Position numbers and translations under genes: made by a program
Notes under the pieces: generated by a model
The model's database searches: none
Seen by the model: the letters and a program-made list of their open reading frames with translations, nothing else
What the model was told of the DNA's origin: nothing
From: Vulcanimicrobiia bacterium
GTDB taxonomy: Bacteria > Vulcanimicrobiota > Vulcanimicrobiia > Vulcanimicrobiales > Vulcanimicrobiaceae
DNA: 10,123 nucleotides
Direction of reading: 5' to 3'
Assembly (NCBI GenBank): GCA_025451135.1
Contig: JANWKW010000152.1
Location: 1 to 10,123 of the forward strand
Shown: piece by piece, positions 6,627-10,123 of the stretch
Layout: every line of letters begins with the position of its first letter
Position numbering within the stretch: position 1 is the stretch's first letter

Positions 6627-6660
6627 GATGCGACAAGTTACGCGGCGAACGAACAGAGTC
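6627..6660. promoter_or_regulatory. 34-bp divergent spacer between leuC and the PLP-enzyme operon
   Basis: Two operons start back to back across 34 bp, so their promoters must overlap the spacer and the opposing coding regions. On the leuC side TAACTT ends 8 nt before the ATG, with TTGCAT 20 bp further upstream, a poor spacing. On the plus side no clear -10 or SD is seen. There is no room for an S-box riboswitch or T-box leader, so control by methionine or leucine leader RNA is excluded within this spacer. Confidence 0.35.
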
Positions 6661-7917
6661 ATGCAAGACCGCTCCTTCGGCTTCGCCACCCGGGCCATCC
6701 ACGCCGGCACCCCGCCGGACCCGGTCACCGGTTCGCGCGTGATGCCGATCTACCAGACCGCCTCGTTCGTCTTCGGCTCGACCGAGCAGGCGGCCGAACT
6801 GTTCCAGCTGCGCTCCTACGGCCACATCTATAGCCGCATCAGCAATCCCACGGTGGCGGCGTTCGAGGAACGGATGGCCTCGCTCGAGGGTGGCCTCGGC
6901 GCGGTCGCGTTCTCGAGCGGTCTGGCCGCCCAGCTGTGCACCGTGCTGGCGCTCGCGCAGAACGGCGACCACATCGTCTCGTCGCAGAACATCTACGGCG
7001 GCACGGTCACCCAGTTCTCGATCACGCTCAAGCGGATGGGGATCGAGACGACCTTCGTCCCCGTCGACGACTACGCCGCGATCGCGGCCGCCGTCCGGCC
7101 GAACACGCGCATGCTCTTCGCCGAGACGATCGGCAACCCGTCGGGCGCCATCGCCGACCTGCGCGCGCTCGCCGGCATCGCGCACGACCACGGCATCCCG
7201 CTGGTGGTCGACAACACCTTCGCCTCGCCGTACCTGTGCCGCCCGATCGAACACGGCGCCGACCTGGTCGTCCATTCGGCGACCAAGTTCATCTCCGGCC
7301 ACGGCACCGTCATCGGCGGCGTGCTGGTCGACGCGGGCCGCTTCCCGTGGGAGAACGGCCGCTTCCCGCTGCTCTCCGAACCGAGCCCGGGCTACCATCA
7401 GAAGACCTTCACCGAGACGTTCGGCGAATCCGCATTCCTGATGCGGGCGCGCGCCGAAGTGCTGCGCGACGTCGGCGCCCAGATGTCGCCGATGGATGCC
7501 TGGCTGCTGCTGCTCGGTCTGGAGACGCTGCCGCTGCGGATGCGCGAACACGCGCGCAACACCGAGAAGATCGTGGCCTTCCTCAAAGACCGTCCCGCGG
7601 TCGCTTGGATCAAGGAACCGGCGATGGGTTCGATCTTCACGTTCGGCATCGAGGGCGGCCGCGAGGCCGGCAAACGCTTCATCGACGCGCTCGAACTGTG
7701 GAGCCATCTCGCCAACGTCGGCGATGCCAAGTCGCTGGTCATCCATCCCGCCAGCACCACCCACGCCCAACTCTCCGACGACGAGATGAAGAGCGCCGGC
7801 GTCGAGCCCGAAGCGATCCGCCTCAGCGTCGGCCTCGAGGACGCCGCCGACCTGATCTGGGATCTCGAGAACGCCCTCAAGATCGCGGCGCCCGCGCCGG
7901 TCGAGGTGACGCCATGA
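6661..7917 (+). CDS. O-acetylhomoserine sulfhydrylase-type PLP enzyme
   Basis: A Cys/Met-metabolism PLP enzyme of 418 aa. The N-terminus GFATRAIHAGTPPDPVTGSR followed by MPIYQTASFVFGS is typical of O-acetylhomoserine aminocarboxypropyltransferases, which replace the acetyl group with sulfide to make homocysteine. Other family blocks are GHIYSRISNPTVAAFEERMA (54-73), the substrate-binding and PLP residues in VVDNTFASPYL (183-193), and SATKFISGHGT with the PLP lysine at Lys209. The usual NPYHG segment is changed to PSPGYHQKTFTETFGE. Cystathionine gamma-synthase or gamma-lyase are possible alternatives, but length and N-terminus favour the sulfhydrylase. It starts at ATG 6661; an upstream in-frame extension lies in antisense leuC and was rejected. 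It overlaps the CoA-binding gene by ATGA. Confidence 0.9.
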   Translation: MQDRSFGFATRAIHAGTPPDPVTGSRVMPIYQTASFVFGSTEQAAELFQLRSYGHIYSRISNPTVAAFEERMASLEGGLGAVAFSSGLAAQLCTVLALAQNGDHIVSSQNIYGGTVTQFSITLKRMGIETTFVPVDDYAAIAAAVRPNTRMLFAETIGNPSGAIADLRALAGIAHDHGIPLVVDNTFASPYLCRPIEHGADLVVHSATKFISGHGTVIGGVLVDAGRFPWENGRFPLLSEPSPGYHQKTFTETFGESAFLMRARAEVLRDVGAQMSPMDAWLLLLGLETLPLRMREHARNTEKIVAFLKDRPAVAWIKEPAMGSIFTFGIEGGREAGKRFIDALELWSHLANVGDAKSLVIHPASTTHAQLSDDEMKSAGVEPEAIRLSVGLEDAADLIWDLENALKIAAPAPVEVTP

Positions 7918-8393
7918 TCCTCGATACGGTCTCGGCCAGGCGCGATCTGCTCGATCGCTCGACCACCATCGCGGTGGTCGGCGCGTCGAGCAATCCGATG
8001 CGGCCGAGCTATACGGTCTTCTCCTATCTCCGGACGCGCACGCGCTTCGCGGTCGCGCCGATCAATCCGACCATCGCCGCCATCGACGGCGTGGCCGCCT
8101 ATCCGTCCCTGACCGCATACGCGCAGAAGCACGGGGCGCCCGACATCGTCGACGTGTTCCGCAAGCCGAGCGAGGTGCTCGCGGTGGTCGACGAGGCGAT
8201 CGCGGTCGGCGCCAAGGCGATCTGGTTCCAGTACGGCGTGATCAACGACGAAGCGATCGCGCGCGCTGACGCCGCCGGTCTGGACGTCGTGGTCGACCGC
8301 TGCATCAAGGTCGAGGCGGCCCGGTTCGACGGCGGACTCTCCACCAGCGGGCTCAACAGCGGCCTCATCACCAGCCGGCGCCGTGCCGTATAA
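7914..8393 (+). CDS. CoA_binding_2 (YccU-like) Rossmann protein
   Basis: A 159-aa single-domain protein of the CoA-binding Rossmann family, the fold found in the N-terminal part of acyl-CoA and succinyl-CoA synthetases. Visible blocks are IAVVGASSNPMRPSY (19-33), FAVAPINP (45-52), DIVDVFRKPSEV (77-88), AKAIWFQYGVINDEA (100-114) and the conserved LDVVVDRCIKVE (123-134). The cellular role of this family is not established; CoA binding is predicted from fold and not shown. A Shine-Dalgarno GAGGTG lies 8 nt before the ATG. It overlaps the sulfhydrylase stop by 4 nt and the LuxE-like start by 11 nt, and could hand over or sense CoA for its neighbours. Confidence 0.87.
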   Translation: MILDTVSARRDLLDRSTTIAVVGASSNPMRPSYTVFSYLRTRTRFAVAPINPTIAAIDGVAAYPSLTAYAQKHGAPDIVDVFRKPSEVLAVVDEAIAVGAKAIWFQYGVINDEAIARADAAGLDVVVDRCIKVEAARFDGGLSTSGLNSGLITSRRRAV

Positions 8394-9468
8394 CCGGGAG
8401 AGCGGCGAGCTCGACGCCGAGATCGGGCGCGTCATCGTCGCCTGGCACAAGCATGGCCGCGGTCTGAGCGACGCGGAGTTCGAGGACCTGGCGCAGCGGA
8501 TCTTCGCCTATCAGCTGCGCTACGATGAGCCGTACGCGCGCTATTGCGGCTCGCTCGGCATCACCTCCGGTGCGATGCCGGCGAGTTGGCACGAGATCCC
8601 GGCCGTGCCGACCGCCGCCTTCAAGGAGGCCACGCTCGCCACGTTCGATCCGGCGCGGGCCGCGCTCGCGTTCGAGACCAGCGGCACGACAGGCGGCCTG
8701 GGCGGCCGCCACTACATGGAGACTCGCGCGCTCTACGACGCGTCGCTGCTGGCGGGTTTCGACCGCTTCATGCTGGCGGACGGCGCCCGGCTGCGCTACT
8801 TCAACCTCGTGCCGAATCCGGCCGATCGCCCGCAGTCCTCGCTCGGCTACATGATGGGTCGCGTCTGCGCGGACCGCGGCGACGGCAATACGGGCTGGTA
8901 TCTGCGCGGCGACGATCTGTTCGTCGATGCGTTCGTGGCCGACGCGCGCGCGGCCGTCGAGGACGGCGTTCCGGTCTGCATCGCGGGCACCGCGTTCGCG
9001 TTCGTGCAGTTGTGCGACGAACTCGCCGAACGGGGCGCGACCTTCGCCTTTGCGCCGGGTTCGCGGATCATGGAGACGGGCGGCTTCAAGGGCCGCAGCC
9101 GGATCGTCTCGCGCGAGGAGCTCTACGCCGCGATGGTCGCCCGCTTCGGGATTCCCGACGAGCGCATCGTCGCGGAATACTCGATGACCGAACTGTCGTC
9201 GCAGTGGTATGACGGGGCGGACCGCATCAAGCTCGCGCCGCCGTGGCTGCGCGCTCGGGTGACCGGCGCGGACGGGAAGACGCTGCCGTCCGGCGTGGTC
9301 GGCGCGCTCGTGCACGTCGATCTCGCCAATCGCAGTTCGTGTCTGGCGGTCCAGACCGAAGACCTGGGTGCGGTGATGGGCGACGGCATCGTTTTGATCG
9401 GCCGCGAGCAGGGCGCCGAATTGCGCGGCTGCTCGCTCGACGCCGAGACGCTGCGCGCCGTTCGATGA
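8383..9468 (+). CDS. LuxE-like acyl-protein synthetase
   Basis: A 361-aa adenylate-forming enzyme. LuxE activates a fatty acid with ATP and passes the acyl group to the reductase LuxC. Signatures are the ATP loop FETSGTTGG (97-105), GSRIMETGGFKGRSR (226-240), the EYSMTELSSQWYD block (265-277), TEDLG (325-329) with the ribose-binding Asp, and GREQGAELRGCSLDAE (340-354). Cys350, 11 residues from the C-terminus, is in the place expected for the acyl-accepting Cys of LuxE. The GTG start overlaps the preceding gene by 11 nt and no SD stands out. The next gene starts inside its stop (ATGA). Pairing with a LuxC homologue supports the function; the real acid substrate is unknown. A stand-alone acyl-CoA ligase is less likely. 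Confidence 0.85.
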   Translation: MPYNRESGELDAEIGRVIVAWHKHGRGLSDAEFEDLAQRIFAYQLRYDEPYARYCGSLGITSGAMPASWHEIPAVPTAAFKEATLATFDPARAALAFETSGTTGGLGGRHYMETRALYDASLLAGFDRFMLADGARLRYFNLVPNPADRPQSSLGYMMGRVCADRGDGNTGWYLRGDDLFVDAFVADARAAVEDGVPVCIAGTAFAFVQLCDELAERGATFAFAPGSRIMETGGFKGRSRIVSREELYAAMVARFGIPDERIVAEYSMTELSSQWYDGADRIKLAPPWLRARVTGADGKTLPSGVVGALVHVDLANRSSCLAVQTEDLGAVMGDGIVLIGREQGAELRGCSLDAETLRAVR

Positions 9469-10123
9469 GCCGCGCCCTCGCCTCCCTCCCGGTACGCGCG
9501 ATCGTACGCGGTCTGGCCGACGCCGCGGCCCGCTGGGCCGACGCCGACTTCCCGCCCCGCGTGCGCGTCCTCGACGCGATCGTCGCCCGCACCGGCTACA
9601 CCGTCCCGGCCGTCGAGTACGCGCTCGACCGCATCTTCGAAGCGATCACCGAAGCCGCCCTGACCGCCACCATCGCAAGCGAACTCGGCTCGCCAGACGC
9701 GCTCGACGGCTGGACCGCGCGGCCGGGCCGCGGCGAGGCGCGCGCGCTGCCGGTCGGACCGGTCTGCATCGTCTCCAGCCGCACCACCATCGGGGTCGCG
9801 ATCCCGGCCGCGGTCTACGCGCTCTGCGCGAAGTGCGACGTGGTCGTGAAGGATCGCGAGGACCATCTGGTCTCGGCCTTCTTCGCTTCGCTCGCGCAGG
9901 AACACGAGGCGTTTGCGGACGCCGCGCGCGCCGAGACGTGGAGCGGTTCCCACGACGCCCGCGATCTTTCCGGTTTCGCGGCCGTCGTCGCGTACGGCCG
10001 CGACGACACCCTCGCCGAGATCCGGGCGGCCTGCGCGCCGGAAGCGCGCTTCGTCGGCTACGGCCCCCGTGCGAGCATCGGATACGTCACGCGCGAGTCG
10101 CTGACCGACGAACGCGGTGCTGC
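9465..10123 (+). CDS. LuxC-like acyl-CoA reductase, N-terminal part (runs off right edge)
   Basis: The first 219 codons of a protein of the acyl-CoA reductase (LuxC) branch of the aldehyde dehydrogenase superfamily, which reduces an acyl group to aldehyde with NADPH. The reading begins MSRALASLPVRAIVRGLADA. It contains the family-like YALDRIFEAITEAAL (52-66), a segment GPVCIVSSRTTIGVAIPAAV (98-117), CDVVVKDREDHLVSAFF (124-140) with the coenzyme-side Lys129, and FVGYGPRASIGYV (196-208). The catalytic Cys and C-terminus are outside the window, so activity cannot be judged. Its ATG overlaps the luxE-like stop by 4 nt, giving a coupled pair. No luciferase genes are in view, so bioluminescence is not implied. 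Confidence 0.83.
   Translation, partial: MSRALASLPVRAIVRGLADAAARWADADFPPRVRVLDAIVARTGYTVPAVEYALDRIFEAITEAALTATIASELGSPDALDGWTARPGRGEARALPVGPVCIVSSRTTIGVAIPAAVYALCAKCDVVVKDREDHLVSAFFASLAQEHEAFADAARAETWSGSHDARDLSGFAAVVAYGRDDTLAEIRAACAPEARFVGYGPRASIGYVTRESLTDERGA

Noticed and set aside
6627..6660. S-box or T-box riboswitch before the sulfur or leucine genes
   Set aside because: The spacer is only 34 bp, too short for any such leader.
5269..7770. Very long minus-strand open frame (833 codons) across leuC and the PLP-enzyme gene
   Set aside because: It is an antisense or off-frame shadow caused by high GC; its product is Arg/Asp-rich low-complexity sequence and the true genes on this stretch have clear family motifs.
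9465..10123. A bioluminescence (lux) operon
   Set aside because: LuxE- and LuxC-like genes are present but no luxA, luxB or luxD is seen, and the preceding genes are metabolic; a broader acyl-reduction role is safer.

Overview
The window is GC-rich, strongly GC3-biased bacterial DNA with tightly packed genes and many 4-nt start/stop overlaps. It contains no rRNA, tRNA, CRISPR array or transposon. Gene content and style (archaeal-type short LeuC/LeuD, several genes without a Shine-Dalgarno (SD) sequence, secreted proteins of unknown family) suggest an under-sampled phylum such as Eremiobacterota (WPS-2) or a relative. That placement is inference from general impression, not a database result.

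Left part (1-2694, minus strand): a conserved translation/nucleotide block read leftward, rpmE (ribosomal protein L31), prfA (release factor 1), prmC (the methyltransferase that modifies release factors) and the first 108 codons of pyrG (CTP synthase, running off the left edge). prfA and prmC overlap by 4 nt. A strong hairpin lies between rpmE and prfA. A TATAAT box sits only 3 nt upstream of the annotated rpmE start, which suggests a leaderless or re-started rpmE.

Middle-left (2695-3693): upstream of rpmE is a short candidate membrane micro-ORF (2756-2827), then a VapBC-type toxin-antitoxin pair on the minus strand (3598-2955). A perfect 14-bp inverted repeat with a 3-nt centre (3596-3626) covers the antitoxin start codon and a plausible extended -10 promoter placed so that transcription would begin at the ATG.

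Middle (3694-4817, plus strand): two genes for exported proteins of unknown function, overlapping by 4 nt. The first has two cysteines and a C-terminal tail with non-coding-like composition. The second has a Pro/Ala/Thr-rich linker followed by a beta-rich domain and a glycine-rich tail. The second gene converges on leuD and the two stop codons share the four bases CTAG.

Right part: leuC-leuD (isopropylmalate dehydratase, leucine pathway, minus strand) diverges, across only 34 bp, from a plus-strand operon: an O-acetylhomoserine sulfhydrylase-type PLP enzyme, a CoA_binding_2 (YccU-like) protein, a LuxE-like acyl-protein synthetase and a LuxC-like acyl-CoA reductase (cut by the right edge). All junctions in this operon overlap (4, 11 and 4 nt), so a sulfur-amino-acid enzyme is apparently translationally coupled to a fatty-acid-reductase-like pair with no luciferase genes in view. 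This and the toxin-antitoxin operator are the most interesting signals.
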